Shown: positions 11,181 to 35,854, counted from the stretch's first letter. The stretch is 64,000 nt of DNA from Glandiceps talaboti (GCF_964340395.1 NC_135553.1:15836001-15900000), one strand, 5' to 3'. The notes: generated by a model not told the origin, from the sequence alone. Numbers and translations: made by a program.

Positions 11181-12130
11181 TTTTTTGAAATTACCTAGAC
11201 CACTGATTGCACTTAGTCTGGTATACATTTGTTGTCTCTCAATGTTATAGTTGTTGCATGTTGTGATGAAGTGTATTTCATCTTCTATCATATTGCAGGT
11301 GTTACATCTGTTTACTATCTCTATTTTTGGTCTTTTCTGTCTTCCCATTTCAATTTATAGATCCTGTGAGCTCAGTTTATTTCTTGAAATTAAACCAACT
11401 TCCTCTCTATTTTTCATAATGTTAAGAAAATTGGCTTTGTTATCTTAATTTGTAACACTTTGTAAGTTGTGCGCCTTGAGTCTTGTCTAACATTGTCTTT
11501 GGTTCATTTCTTGGTGGTATTCTAGATATTTGAAATTCCCTATTCTTCTTTCATTTTGTTTAAATTATCTAGCCATGAGCCAGGATAATTTGTGTTGTTG
11601 TTATTCTTTCATGATGTGATAAATGTGTCCTTTCTTAATTGTCTTCTATATTTCTATAGTACTGTATTGCTTTCACTTGGATGGTTGGCAAAAGTGGCAT
11701 TCTACCAAGTTCCATCCTGCACCCAATGCTACTAACATTTAAAATTTGTCTAAACCATTTTAGATGGTATTTTTCAGTCTCTGTTTTGTCACAGTTCTTC
11801 ACCGTTGTATTAATTGCCCATATTTCAGCTGCATACATTAATATCGGTGTTATGAGACATTCAAAGATCTTTGATTTTAGATTTAAAATTAAAAAAATTC
11901 CTTGAAAATAGGCAATCAATAGATTTTTCAGCTTTACGTGTCTTGTCTGCAAGTCTTTGCATGGTTTCGTTTATAGTGTACCATTAGTGTTAAATGTCAC
12001 ACCGAGGTAGGTTAAGCTATTACATATAACAGTTTCTCAAAAGTTTAAGATGTATATATATTAATGTATGATGTAGATATTACTGATCTTATTTTTTTAT
12101 ATGGCGAGCATGTAAATACAATGTCTTTAA
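11180..12130 (-). mobile_element. LINE relic, C-terminal reverse-transcriptase region
   Basis: Minus-strand reading, with frame breaks, shows typical non-LTR retrotransposon C-terminal motifs in the right order: YLGVTFNTNGT (about 12020), then LITPILMYAAEIWAIN and ELGRMPL (11952-11635), then CNTCNMIEDEIHFITTCNNY (about 11310-11250). Stops and frameshifts between the blocks show decay. The endonuclease and catalytic RT core are absent, as expected of a 5'-truncated copy. Confidence 0.75.
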
Positions 12131-12834
12131 TAGTATTTGCATTACATCATTACAATTTGAAATGACAAAGGTATCTTTTAAAAAAACAACCAAGAAAACC
12201 CTCACATCACATATAACATACTATTTTTGTTTCCGGTAAAATGAAGTCCTCCCTCTGTCCACATTATCTACCGTAGGCCTCCCACACTATCTACCATAGG
12301 CCTCCCACTCCCACATAACCAAACTCTACCATATTGGCTACATACTGCCAACAAATTGTACATTGAAAATGTAATCTTCTTTTCATGCAGTGGTTGTGAT
12401 ATACATTATCAATGTTTTACTGAACAATATAATCAAAGTATTGCCTTTGACAGTCGTGACTTGATTGTTCGTTTCTGATGTACCGGGTGTGGTCTTTAAT
12501 ATTGGTCATGACTGATTATAAATGAGAAAGTCGTGGATTGTATAATCGGCAGTTCACAGGGGGTCTAACTACGATGCATGGCGAGCACGGGGTATCTATT
12601 TCTAGTAATAGATTGGTCAGAAATATGAATATATGTAGTACATAAAATTTCTACTAGCATTCTGAGTACACTTTAATATAGTTATCGTTTTATTCAACTG
12701 ACTGGTGAAATAGGCAGGAATCTGATTTTTGAAGATTTGTTTTGAATAGTTTCCGCGTCCTTGATTTTCAAAAAAGTGACAATTTTTTGACAACTTAACT
12801 TTGTACATGACTGCTAACGGATATGCATCTAGCC

Positions 12835-12882
<48 letters not shown>

Positions 12883-13995
12883 GTCTGTCTCTCTCTCTCT
12901 CTCGGCTTTTTTGAACATTCAGGAGCAGTCGTTTACCTTGTACTTTTTCAAAATTGTACACTTCATTTATCTACCATACATTTAATTATGAGGCAGTCAA
13001 TAGCCAAGCAAATGTTTGTGTCTGCCAAAACATATCTGAATAGGTAAGTTAAAGTGTAGGTAATATAGCCATCCAGTTGTATGACAATTTATTGACTCGA
13101 ATAAAATTATGGAATTGAAGACAATTTTCAAGTACTCTATATGGTTTCGATAATGTGTATGGTTTGAAATGTTATGCCCATTAAATGGACTCCTACATGT
13201 CCTTTAAAAATGCTTACTGTAGGAGGGGGACACATCTTCCCCACTAGCTATCATTAGGATGCTGTTTCTGCCCAGAATTAAGATCGAAAGATAAACCCTG
13301 CTGACTAAGTATCTCCAAGTACAGCCCAATGTGAGACCTTTTTCGCAAAGCCCACATATATTTGTAAAGAAATCTCTCATTGTTATGTATGGACGATGAT
13401 GTTGATTTCCAATGTTAGTTTCATGTAGTGTATCACACTTTATTTAAATCTCTGAAGTGGGGGGGGGGGGGGTACTGTATAGTTACATATTAAAATGTGT
13501 GTAGCCAGGAGGGGGCTAAGAAAATTCTTGGATTCATGGGGGAGGGGGGGGGCGATACAATATTATGAGAGCACGAAGGGGGGGGGGCGAATTTTTTTTT
13601 TTTTGATCTAAACAATTTCTCCCCAGGACCCCCTGCCGTAAATTCTGACCCCAGCCTTCACTCCAATATCGCCTCTTGAGGACACGCCTTCACTCCAATA
13701 TCACCTCTTGAGGACACGCGTGCGATAAATCTAAGTTGGGCCCCGTGCGCTGAAGTATAAAAAGTTATGAAGATGTGATCGCGCCCTCTATATATACGCA
13801 TAGTCTTAGTTATTGATGTGTCGCCATAATGTAATGTTGTAGGTAGGACTTGGTACACTTTAGAGCGCTCTTCTTGAAATATATTGTAGCATAGTCGTTA
13901 TAGCTGTAAAACATGTCATTATTTGAATAAGACCATACAAAGTGTTCGTAGATAGCCAGTGGCGCAACAACCGTGTTAACAAAGCTCAGTTTGCC
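12131..13995. other. intergenic, simple repeats only
   Basis: Contains a (TGTC)n run at about 12837-12900, several G homopolymers (13460-13475, 13540-13590), and two adjacent copies of a 32-bp unit CTTCACTCCAATATC plus CTCTTGAGGACACGC near 13655-13720. No exon is supported. The final part should hold the promoter of the gene starting at 13996. Confidence 0.6.
12837..12902. repeat. (TGTC)n / (TC)n microsatellite
   Basis: TGTC units grading into CT dinucleotides; intergenic. Confidence 0.95.
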
Positions 13996-24792
<10,797 letters not shown>

Positions 24793-25100
24793 CAATCGGA
24801 TTCTCGATCAGCAAACATGACCCATTGAGGAAAGTGGTTGACGAACGACATGCTGGCCCTGATCCATGCATTAGGGGAGTAGATCCCTGCCAGGTTGATG
24901 ATGTGCTTATATATCATTATGAAAGCATTTCTACTAACTTAACATTTTCAATCAGAAGTAACTATGACACAACAATGTGTCATCAGGAAACGGACGTGAT
25001 TAGTAATTGCTGTCGATGTACACGTAGAATTAAGAAATAGAACTGTGTAGTTCTCTACAATAATCAAACTTTCAAATTAAAGTGAGGTGTTCTTACCAAT
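24793..25100 (+). other. 3' UTR/flank of the UPA/death-domain gene
   Basis: Follows the TAA stop at 24790-24792. No further exon is needed. A polyadenylation signal could not be placed with confidence; the AATAAA near 25751 belongs to a repeat end. Confidence 0.4.
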
Positions 25101-26125
25101 GAAACAAAATGAAAAAAAGTCCCCGACACACCTGGCAATTCTCGATGCCTTGTGTCGAACACAAGGTCTCCAATACAACACGTGGAAGAAAGACAGAAAG
25201 CTGCAGTAGGTTCGAATTGATGGTCTTGTTTTCAAAACATCAAGAAAAACGTAAAGGAGCACACAGAAATAGAACTATCTGGGTTAAATAACCCTGGACG
25301 AAATTAGGAAATCAATTAAGGAGAAGCATATCATGTTCAGCAATCTCAATAAACATAATTCCAAGGAACCAGCTTTCTGTCATTACAGGAGATATAGAAA
25401 TATTCTCACAAGCATCCAGCGAAAAGCAAAGCATCTCCATTACACAAACATTCTCATGACACAGCAGAGTGATATGAAAGAAAATTTGTGTTCACTAAAC
25501 TACCTAGAGGAAAGAAAGCAAAAATGATTCGTAGTCAGATGAAAGTCCGACGGCTTATATCATCTTTTTAGATCTCATTATTATTAACTTTTAACTTTTT
25601 TACATTTCAGTTTTTAAATGTCTTTCCGTGTCTTTGTATTTTTATCTTGTTTCATATTATGTTTATACTTGTGTATATGTACATTTTAAATTACTTTTAT
25701 ACTTTTGTTCAGCGCATTGAGATTGTTTTAATGTAATGCGCTCTATAAGAAATAAATATTATTATGATTATTATTATTATATGTAAACTATATCTGAGAG
25801 TAATGTAACCCATATTAAATTACAGGAGAGAATGGAAGAACTCAATAATTTCTTTTTGTAATATTGGGGAAAACCTTGTTAGGAAAATCCACTCGTCAAC
25901 TTCATTAATTACTGATCACGTGTCGAACGTGAAAACCCCAAACAATATTCATTGCTTCTACAACCTGTAACTCAGCATGAAGTCAAGCTCATGTCGTTCA
26001 ACACTTACCAGTGGATGCTGGTTGATAGGCGTGGCACTACATGTCGTATCTTATAAACTCGCCAGGCAGCTGCCTATGACAGTGTCAATTTAAAATCTGT
26101 ACTCAATTCAGCTAACGAAATCTCT
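25100..26125 (+). mobile_element. nested LINE relics
   Basis: Translation of 25333-25527 gives FCHYRRYRNILTSIQRKAK, a typical LINE linker between endonuclease and RT. About 25845-25970 gives a NNFF-type then NIGENLVRKIHSS stretch, the segment that normally follows. Between them, at about 25530-25790, lies a different element 3' end: a short inverted GCGCATT/AATGCGC pair, AATAAATATTATTATG and an (ATT)n tail. The older LINE therefore appears split by a later 3'-end insertion. Both are non-functional. Confidence 0.6.
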
Positions 26126-26394
26126 ACACCGCTAAACATCTTCTTCTTTTTTTTTTCTTTTTTTTTTACTTTTTCGAGTATTTCGAAAGGGGAATGTACA
26201 GATGATTAAACAATAGCTCTCATATTTCAAATAGATGTGTATTTGTATAAAGGATTCGTAATATTCAAAAAAAATCTTTTGAAAATAGATTTGCTTCTGT
26301 ATTATAAGGGTTAGGGGTAACAACAAACAAATCCAAATCCAAAATATAATTACGAAGGTAAGGGACTATCAATAGGTACCGAGAATTGGCTGGA

Positions 26395-27300
26395 TATTAA
26401 AAAAAAGACAAACGTGACCATTGCAAAAAAAAATACAAAAAATAACTTTCAAATTTGAAAAAAATGTGCTATTAAAGACCGCAAATGTTACCAATAAGTC
26501 GTTGACAAAACTAAATGTACAATTGATTCGTCTAGGGAACGCAGTGTTGCACGTGTAGAATGTCCAGGTTTATTCATACAGATATGTCGAAAAGGGCCCA
26601 TCAAAACTGACTAAACAAACGCGCTTTCTGCACGGAGAGATACAGGTATTTGTTCAACGTATAACTATTGCCCTGTATTTACCTTGACAACCAAGTCATC
26701 TCCACTCAGATTCTCGTTAGTATATAACCTTAATATTCTTGTGAATTCCACTACATGCATAAACGGCACAGCAATGATATTCCATTGAAACCGGATCTTA
26801 TTATTAGGATACTGTAATCGCCAAGATATTATAATCAAACGTTTGGACAGATGCTGGTTTTTGGCCGAAATTTTGTAACCACCTGTAACTTCGCCTATCG
26901 ATGTGTATCAGAAATACAAAGTAAAGGAGAGGAATGTGTGAAAAACAATTGTAATGTCAATACTTTAATTGTCTGTAATTTTGTAAAATGACGACTCGTC
27001 ATGAGAATAAGAATACAGAATGAAACACAGGAAGACGGTACTTTTAATTGCAGTCATAATTATGTGACGGTATTTTCTGCTCCTTTGGCATGTTTTACAA
27101 ATAAGAACAACTGTTATAACAGGGGTAAATCTCTACAGTGTAACACTGTGAACATTGCCCTCATATCGAATCATATGATGACTGTCCATGATATTATATG
27201 TTTAGGATCTGACGTCACTGTACAAATGTACAAGAGATAACAACTAAACTATGACCCCCATCAGCGTGTTACTCATGGGGATACGTTTTTACATAATGGT
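26395..27300. repeat. diverged direct repeat, downstream copy (KY-gene flank)
   Basis: Shares ordered blocks with 33400-34350 in the same orientation: GCCCATCAAAACT, AGAGATACAGG, CTTGTGAA, CCGGATCT, AACCTGTAA-like and AAGAGATAACAACTAAACTATGA. Spacing is similar but identity is clearly reduced. No coding content was recognised. Confidence 0.65.
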
Positions 27301-27940
27301 AAACACATTTTATCTCCACACTGACAATAACAGAATCACCATACACAGCGTGCAGGATGCTTGACTTTATCACATTGAAAAGTGAAATGCATTACTACTT
27401 TATTACAGTGCAGTAGAAACAGGCTTCTGCGAGCTGGAATGATTGAAAACGGACTTCGTGGCATCAGTTATTTACAGTCCCACTAATACTGGTAAGCAAT
27501 GTGATTAATTGTCTGCTTCTTCAATCCGACTATGCGTGGCATATGTAACGTTTACCCTCCTTTAAGAACAGATATACATGTAATTAATTTCGTCCACTGT
27601 TTGATTGACTTGAGGATGCTTGGCGCAATTCAATCTCATGCATGTAATGCAGATACCACTCTGAAAGTCACGCGATTTGAAATGTTAATGACTTGGACAC
27701 CCAGTCACTAATTGAAGGATTGGTGCATCATGGTAGTCAGAACAGCAGAATCAGTTGACATTGGGTAATTTATTAACGTCTCTTTGCACTGGAGGAAACA
27801 GTCTAATTAACGGAGGTTTGTGAATGGGACGATTATAAGAATGAAAGGACATTATCATATTCAAGCTTCTCCTGATAAACAATTCTTGATAAAGTTTTCA
27901 TATTTCATAGACCATAAAGTCAATTACAGCATGGGTAGAT
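27301..27940. other. 3' flank of the KY-like gene
   Basis: No exon is supported. ACAGTGCAGTAGAAACAGGC near 27408 is an inverted relative of sequence near 6440-6465, marking a dispersed repeat. Confidence 0.5.
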
Positions 27941-30900
27941 CTATGGCACAGCCTCTTTACCATTGGCTTGTATCAACCAAGAACCAAGATACGGCAAAGA
28001 TACTTGATCTTTGAGAGCACCATACAGTTTAAATTTGTAGAATCCATATTCTAATTCTTTGAGAGTGTAGGTGATAGAGTCGTCATCTGTTGATATGTCG
28101 ATGCATTTCTTCTTTTCGTTCTCAGGAAGCCTGGAACCATTTCTCTCCAAGTATGGTGTTGTAGTTATCGGTTTAGGGGCTTTGATGGTTAGTATGCATG
28201 AACCATTTTCAGCTTTGATCAACGACGACTTGTGGTCCAAAAGCTGCAGTCCAAGGTCAACAAAATGGTCTGCAGCTCCCCAATTTCCATTCGCTGTAGG
28301 ATAAAATTCATCCTTCCAAGCAGCCCTTGACTCAAGTAACCAGCACCCAATACCTGGATATGAACCACTGTTATTACGGTTTTTGGCAAAGAGTTGAAGG
28401 CTGTAGTAACCAGTTTCTGGAAGGCGGAAATAAAATGTCACTTCTGAACCATCAGTGGCTGGATCTGCAAAAACATACTTATCATCTTCATTACACTTCT
28501 TCCCATTCTTCAGAAGGGAAAATATTATCTCTACCTCAGGTTCTTTCTTGAACGTCAACTGACCTGTTCCATCACTTGCTAGTACTGTTGACGATGATCC
28601 TGATGACTCCTGCAGACCAAGCTTGTAGAATTCCTCATTCGGTCCCCACAAATCCCTCATGTCTGGATACTTGTCAACATCAGCTGGAGTTGAATTCTGA
28701 ATAAGATAATTGGCTCCTTGTTGATACCTATCATTCTCCAATATATTGGCCCATATTGTGAAGCGGTATTCACCCTTATGAGGTAATACAATATGATAGT
28801 GAACATCATCGCCAATGTGTTCACCACATACACTGCCAGACATCTTTTCTGTACGCCCTTCAGATGCATACACCAGATCGGCCATTAGCGGTTCTTGTCT
28901 GTTGGGAAGCTTCACCATAACATCTGCTCTACCTGTGTTTGTTATAATGATTGGTTCTTCAAAACCCAGGATTTGGAAGCCCTTGTTAATGAATGATCCC
29001 TTGCAGCCCCAGACACCATTGTCTGCTCCTGGTGGAAACAGGGCCTTATGAACTGATCCAGTTCCCTTGATAGTATAGGTGAGTGCTCCCTCGTGGGATT
29101 TTTCCTTATCTCCAGCATCATCTAGTTTTGGAACAAAGATATCAAAGACATAGTTGCCCGCACTAGGAAGCCTGACCTTGACATTTACGATATCATTTGT
29201 GAAGTATGTCATAACAGAATCGGGGACCTCATTTCCAACCCTCGGTATTTTCCCTTTTGGAGACAGACTTTTTAAAGAAGCCAAGAGATTAGATGTATCT
29301 GGACATCGTACCTTGATTAAGGCCTCGTTTTCGATTGCTTCAATGATACCTTGGTCGTGACTAATAGTTTCGAGGTTGAATGTGAAAAATGGCCACTGTT
29401 TCACAGGCGTGTCTGACCAAACATTTAAGTCGGACACTGGGCTGTCAAGAAGCTGTTCGTCGGGAGCACTTTGACCATTATCATTAACGGGAAAATGCTT
29501 TGAAGCAAACATATTTGGTTCCGAGAGAAAGTAGGCTTCATTCCATTTCCTGCTGTATTTGTGTTTGCCAATGCCTTTATCAAAACCTGTCGAGGAAATA
29601 TCAGCCAGGTTAGCTAACTAAGAATGGATATATTCTGAAAGTTTTATGTGCAACTTATATATTGTAATTCTAATTCAATCAGAAAATACTGCTTAAACAG
29701 TCTTGCCTGTTTAAATATCACTGTCCTATGATGTGGTTTCTCGTCAACAAAGCCTTAAGTAGAGTTTCTGAAAACCTCACTCACCAACAGTCCCAGCGGC
29801 CCATGTACAGTCACAGAGATACCACTGATCATTAATACATACTCTATTCCATGCATGGTCTGTTTTTATTTTGCCGTTTTCTATTGGGAATGTGTCGCCT
29901 GGTTGGTAGTCGCCCCCCTTAGAAGCCCCGGAAAGGCTCACACACTTTGTACCCAAACCAGCCAGACTTGAAGAAACAGAAAATAATAACAAATTAATGT
30001 AATGTCTACTTTGGGTTGAAAACAAACATTAAATTAAAATTAAGAAAAGTGTTAGCTACAGAAGATGAGATGAATGAAATAGAGCTCATGTTTCGTATCA
30101 TCTATACATATTACAATAGAGTGTCACTGATCTTTGAAATTTGGGAACCAGTGTTAGAAACACCATGACGTATGAATAGTTGTATATAATGTCATCGCAA
30201 TGAACTCAGAATCTGTTTATAAAATACTGTTAAATAGATTAGTACAAACACAGATATGTACACTGAAACAGGCTTTAAAAATAACCAGTTGGAGCTAAGA
30301 CTAAAGGAAGTTTGGATATTATAAACAAATTAGGAATATGTTATAATTTCAAATGATTGTTTGTTGATGGTGATATTGACAATAGTTGTACGTTTCATCT
30401 TTGTTCTAAATAATACATACTCACAAAGCCACTTAAGAAGGCCACTATAACCTGCACAGACAGCCAATCCATTCTTTAGTGCCCCTTCAGGTGAGTTGTC
30501 TGCTGTGTCCAGTTTACCACCATAGTAAGTTTCTACGTCATAGTCTGTATTCTCTGCCTCCCATCGAAAGATAACTCTAATCTTCTCGAGGTCATTTTTG
30601 GCAACACTTGTCAGATATGATATTAACTGTTCTGGGTTATTTTTTAACTTCTGGGATGCCTGCAACCACAAAATAATAATTCAAGTCAAATGTCTTTCTA
30701 AAATGTGATATAAGGGAACAGAAAACATACATACATCAGATAACTGAAATCTATTACAGATGTGTCCCATCGAATGCTACAATTACTACATGCAATTACG
30801 TCCGACCTTCCCATTGACAATGAAACATCGACATTTACATTCCCCTTCATGGATATAACATTTCATTTCGGAATTCATCATTCCACTTTACTTATTGAAC

Positions 30901-32340
30901 TTTGGTATCAGTCAGGCAGTCCACACAGGTGACGAATACCTATAAATGCGGACCTATAAATGAAAAACTACAGCTACAATACAAAATTCCAAGAAAAAGT
31001 TACAGGCGCCAATTGTTACATTCAACGACAATTGAGACCCAAGTACATGTATCAGAAGAGTTTCATTGTTCACATGAGGTAATCGTACACATAATCTGGG
31101 AATTACTAAACCCTGATTTAAAGTTTCAATAAGAGAATTCTACTTTCTATATGATAATGGAATTTTTAAATCTTGATCTGGGCGAAGAAACGTGAAGTGT
31201 ACATGACTGATTACACTTGCAAGCATGCTAAAGGCAGAGTGAAAGCATACAAAAAAATACTAAAGTTTTATTTTGATGGGATACCGACCTCAGTGTGGAC
31301 AGGACAAAACGCATGCCGGATAACTAGTGCTCGTTGTCAAAGTCAAACAAGCCGAATATACGAAATCACAAAACAAGTATTCCAGCTGTATAAATGTATA
31401 ACTTGTGTTGAAAAAGCTTTATCATAAAAATCCTAGGGAACCATTGCTGGTGTAATCATAGAGCTAACACTCTCATGTGTTGTTACGTTAGAAAATGTTT
31501 GGTTAGTCTATGTTGAGAACAAAAAATAGAAAGTCACCATGGGTCATTATAACTCATCATTTTCATATAGCCTACAGTGACTGACTTAGTTTTATCACGT
31601 GTATCACGTGGTATGAATTTTTGACCCTTAATTTCCATATTGGGGCACTAGTCAGAAGCACTGAAGTCTGATCACGGATTTATTTGCTTTTAGAATATGT
31701 GCCTGAGAATGCAATGTAATATAGAACGCTTACTTGGTCCCTAGTGGACGCCATAGTACCCCTCATGCTGCTATGTAGCAAATATTTCCCTCCACTTTCA
31801 GCCTTGGGAAATATTTGCTATATAACAACCCTCGTGGCAATAGACACCTATTATTACTAGCGTCCCCATAGCCTAGCAGTGTACTCGTCCGTATCACGTG
31901 GGCACGGCCGAAGCCAATCGCTGAAGGCTGTTTGAAAATGGTGTGTTCTAAACCTTTATGATAAAAGTCTAATGATAAATTTAAGTAAAATGATAAGAGT
32001 AAAATTTCAACTCTGCCAATGTAAACACTTGTATATGCTACCTATATCTCAGACCACTATGGTCGGAAGATTATATCAATAGGATGGGCATATGCCATCT
32101 TACCTTTACGGCATGTCTATCTAGCTCCCTCATGCGTTCATAATTAGGAATCAGCTTCTTCTTTTCCTCCCAGAACGTATCTTCAATCCGGGATGGCTTT
32201 TCGACAACTTTTCTTTTGATATTCTCGTTTTTGTCACATACTTTTTCCTTGTCCACTTCCGACGCTGTCTTGTCCTTTGGAAGTATCGGCTTCACTTGAT
32301 TCTTCTTGTTCACAGTAGTTTTTGAAGAAGCACACCCCAT
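27941..32340 (-). CDS. KY/hillarin-type transglutaminase-like protein, four exons, 767 aa
   Basis: Exons 32340-32104, 30659-30421, 29966-29785 and 29586-27941; GT/AG junctions, phases 0, 2, 1, CDS 2304 nt. It starts MGCASSKTT, an N-myristoylation signal with an adjacent palmitoylatable Cys, so membrane anchoring is likely. The transglutaminase-like core spans about residues 90-215: NGLAVCAGYSG gives the nucleophile Cys147, TDHAWN gives His196, and CDCTW gives Asp211. This is the Cys-His-Asp triad of kyphoscoliosis peptidase (KY) and leech hillarin; activity in this family is often uncertain. The single large last exon encodes about four beta-sandwich-like repeats with recurring LGLQ, LP..G.Y.F and G.WL(I/L)(Q/E) motifs. 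Known relatives act in cytoskeletal or muscle scaffolding; that role here is inference. It converges with the UPA/death-domain gene. Confidence 0.88.
31776..31820. repeat. perfect 15-bp inverted repeat
   Basis: TAGCAAATATTTCCC and GGGAAATATTTGCTA are separated by 15 bp, in intron 1 of the KY-like gene. Less regular pairing continues outside. Probably a small foldback element. Confidence 0.7.
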
Positions 32341-33399
32341 TCTGTCTGCCTGTTAGTTATATCGACGTTTCCTCTTTTGCTACCTAACCGAGAAAAAAAA
32401 AATCATATTTTACTTTAGTTCACCATATAAAGCCACGTTGAAAGCATTTGAATGAAAAGTATGACAACTCTCGTCTGCGTCACTAGTTCTGCGGTGCTGG
32501 AGATATTGTAGTCAAACTGTTCAAAATCGCCATAACTCTTCCCATTCTTGTCATAAATAAGTTTAAATACTTAATGGGTATAATCATATAATCATAATAA
32601 TCATATTATACCCAAATCTGTTTTGTTATATCAAGCCATATACAATATTTGTGACATATGGGTTGTCGATGCACGTACAAGAGGTGACAAAAACCTTTTA
32701 GACCACTCGCTGGCCGAACGTGATCAGACAGTGAAAAAATGATAAACAAATATTATGGCACAATATCTAATTATATCGACCATCCTTACTACAACAAAGT
32801 AAAAATAGAGAGTTATTTTCTGGTTATCAGGTTAGTTGGAGCTGGAATCTGTTAGATTTTGAAGACAATCATTGTCAGGTTTCATTGTGATATGAAATTA
32901 TAATGGCGTAATATACAACTCATCAGGTGGTCTGCTTATCTTGTCTGTATACTATTGTAATATCATTCATTCGTAGCAACGTAACAATGCAAACTAATAC
33001 TGAATACTCATCCTGTAGTTGAGCTATATCTGTTTTTTAAATCAAAATAATGTTCCAAACCCAGAACTTGATCAGTTTGATCTTGTATTACAGTAGACAG
33101 TTAATCACATCGACATTATATTGGGTAACACAGAGTACATAATGTGCTTTCTAAAATAATATACACGACCAGTGTATTCGTACTGTCTACAATGACGTTT
33201 TTACTAAGTATTTGAATCCAGTCAATTTATGAAATTGAATATCTTCCGCAATAATAGAGTTTTTTGTTAAGCCATCCGATTTTGATTGTCTTGGTGGTAC
33301 ATGAAGCGTTTGAAATGTTTGAGAAGCAATTCGCTGGGATAGCAAGTCTGTTAGATAATTATTCTCAGTCTATATTTAATCTATAGACCGTTACAACAA
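32341..33399. other. 5' flank of the KY-like gene
   Basis: No further exon is seen. It contains sequence near 32478-32535 resembling the repeat at 18690-18760. No promoter motif is called. Confidence 0.5.
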
Positions 33400-34350
33400 T
33401 CGATTTTTAAATTAAAAAAAAAAGTTGCTAAAATCGCCAATTGTTACCAAAAACATCGTTACTAGCGTACAATTACATCCCTTAGGGGCGCAGCAGTGCA
33501 CTTTTCGAATTACGTCCACGGTGCCCATCAAAACTACACCATGAAACTACAACAAATATTAGGGTTTCTCTAGAGAGAGATACAGGCATGTTTTCCGCAT
33601 GAAACTGACATATCGGCGGTATTTACTTTGATAACCAGGTTATCGCTAACACTAATTTCAGTTATCCTTATGAGTACAATCTTGTGAACTCAACTTCAGT
33701 ATAAAAGACACGGTACAGAATGTCTCTTTACAACCCGGATCTAATGATTAGCAACAGGATATCATCATCACAATGTTCGACACATACGTGTTTGTCAGAC
33801 AAGATGGCAACCTGTAATTTCGTATGTATCTGAGTATCAGAAATGCATTGATTTCCTACAAATTGATGTGAATGAATATAGACAATTTTGCAATGTGGGT
33901 GCTTTTTTAAACTTCACAAGTTTTGTAAAAATGGATGCTATTCACGTTAACCACATCAATATGAATATTTCATAATTATGTTTCTGTTATCAATAATATT
34001 TGTCTAGTGCAACTTTCTTCTCTGCAGATCTGCCTCCAGTACAGGGGTATATAATTTTGTAATGTACAACTCAACTGTGAATGATGATGTGATACTGAGT
34101 CAAGGTACATGATATTTTATTTATTTTGTATTTATTTGAGATGTGTACAAGATCACCCCATTTACAGACACCTAGAAATTGGAAAAGACTAAAATGCATT
34201 CAATATTTACAAAACTAATGAAAAAAATGATGACTCATGATGATATTTTGTTCATGATCTGACATGTATTAAATGTATAAGAGATAACAACTATATATTT
34301 TGTTCATAATGATCTGATAACAACTAAACTATGATCCCCTCACCGTTTTT
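33400..34350. repeat. diverged direct repeat, upstream copy (KY-gene flank)
   Basis: Counterpart of 26395-27300 in the same orientation, upstream of the KY-like gene. Shared blocks include GCCCATCAAAACT, AGAGATACAGG, GAGTATCAGAAAT-like, and AGAGATAACAACTA near 34280. Confidence 0.65.
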
Positions 34351-34586
34351 ATAGACCATGAACCCCTATTTTGTCATTATGCATCGTTTGGCAACGCAGT
34401 TGTTTCAATAGTACCGATATAATAGCCAACCAGACATGTCAAAGTTTCCGTTATACATGGACTGATATCTCTTAATGGATAAACTATATATACGATGAGA
34501 TTACTGATACTCTCTGCATTAATGCACCATTCGACTTAACTAAACTCAAGCCGCATTCGGCTTGGACTTGTCCTCCCTGCTCGATA

Positions 34587-34665
<79 letters not shown>

Positions 34666-35523
34666 TATATATCTATATAGTAGCCATGTGTTGTTTGTCA
34701 TAGGGCTGTAGTATTCACGAAGACAATGGTTTGAGCAATAGCACGGAAATATAATAATATATGCAACGTTAAAAATCAACATAACTCGTTTTATTCACGA
34801 ATACTGCAATTAAGCAAGCATTATAATGAAATTTATAGCTGACCTTTAAAATTAAGGCCTCCCGCCAGTACCTGCTATCAACTCCTAAAAATCTTATAAT
34901 TTATAAAAAATTAGTAAACGTTAACTTAGAACAAACGATCTGACTTTCCAGACGATAGGAGTAAATAACCACATCAAATCTTCCTAATGTGCCAGTACTT
35001 CTCAACTGTCAATTACTAAAATAACATTATTAGTGCATCAACCATGCCAAAGTTGTGACACCTCGGATCTTCAAAGTTCAAAAAATTGTAGTGTAGGCCT
35101 ACGCTATTCTTTCTGTGTAGTGTATTCAGGATTCCATCTGAGACATGAAATGCGTCAACAGAATAGAAATACAATAAGAACTAATTGCTAATATGATGGC
35201 TTAACAAAACAACTATGACACAACTGCTATTTCTAATTAAAGTCACCTACCTTAAGTATAGTTGGTGTACGACGACAGGAATCTTACAATGTGTCTCTAC
35301 CAAATGTTTTGTTTTGTTTTACCCTTCTCACTGTGTTTGTATCCATGGATATAGTTGTCATGACACTTAATTTATGAGAGTATCGTTGACATGGTACATA
35401 CTACAACAAAACAATGTCTGTGAACTGCGTGGTGTACTTTGATTTGCTGGCACTGTACTTATTATCAAACAAACTTTGTAAAATGACCTTAAAGGGCAGT
35501 TTGTAGAAGCGTTTAACAAAAAT
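34351..35523. other. intergenic with a (CA)n microsatellite
   Basis: A (CA)n run lies at about 34589-34661. The remainder is AT-rich with no supported exon on either strand. Confidence 0.6.
34589..34661. repeat. (CA)n microsatellite
   Basis: About 36 CA units; open frames across it (Cys-Val repeats) are compositional. Confidence 0.97.
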
Positions 35524-35854
35524 CTGATGGTGACCTATATTTTTTAAAGATGTTTTCTCATTACTTTTTCATAGTAACTATGGGTCGGTCTGTGGATTGA
35601 AAAAAATGATAATCTTCATGTTTTCCTACCTCTCCTTTGTCCTTCTTTCTTCTTTTTTTATTCCTGATAAAAAGCCCTTTCCCAGCTTCTCTACACAATT
35701 GGCGTGTTCTCAGGCCCTTCCTTGAATAACTTCCGTCGTGAACGAAATGCTATGTTCGTGAACAGGTGTCGTCGACAGTCCAGGCACTTTGCTTATCCTT
35801 GACAGAGAGGGCACTGTTCCACAAAATATTGCGGGTGGGCGTTAATAACTTTTG

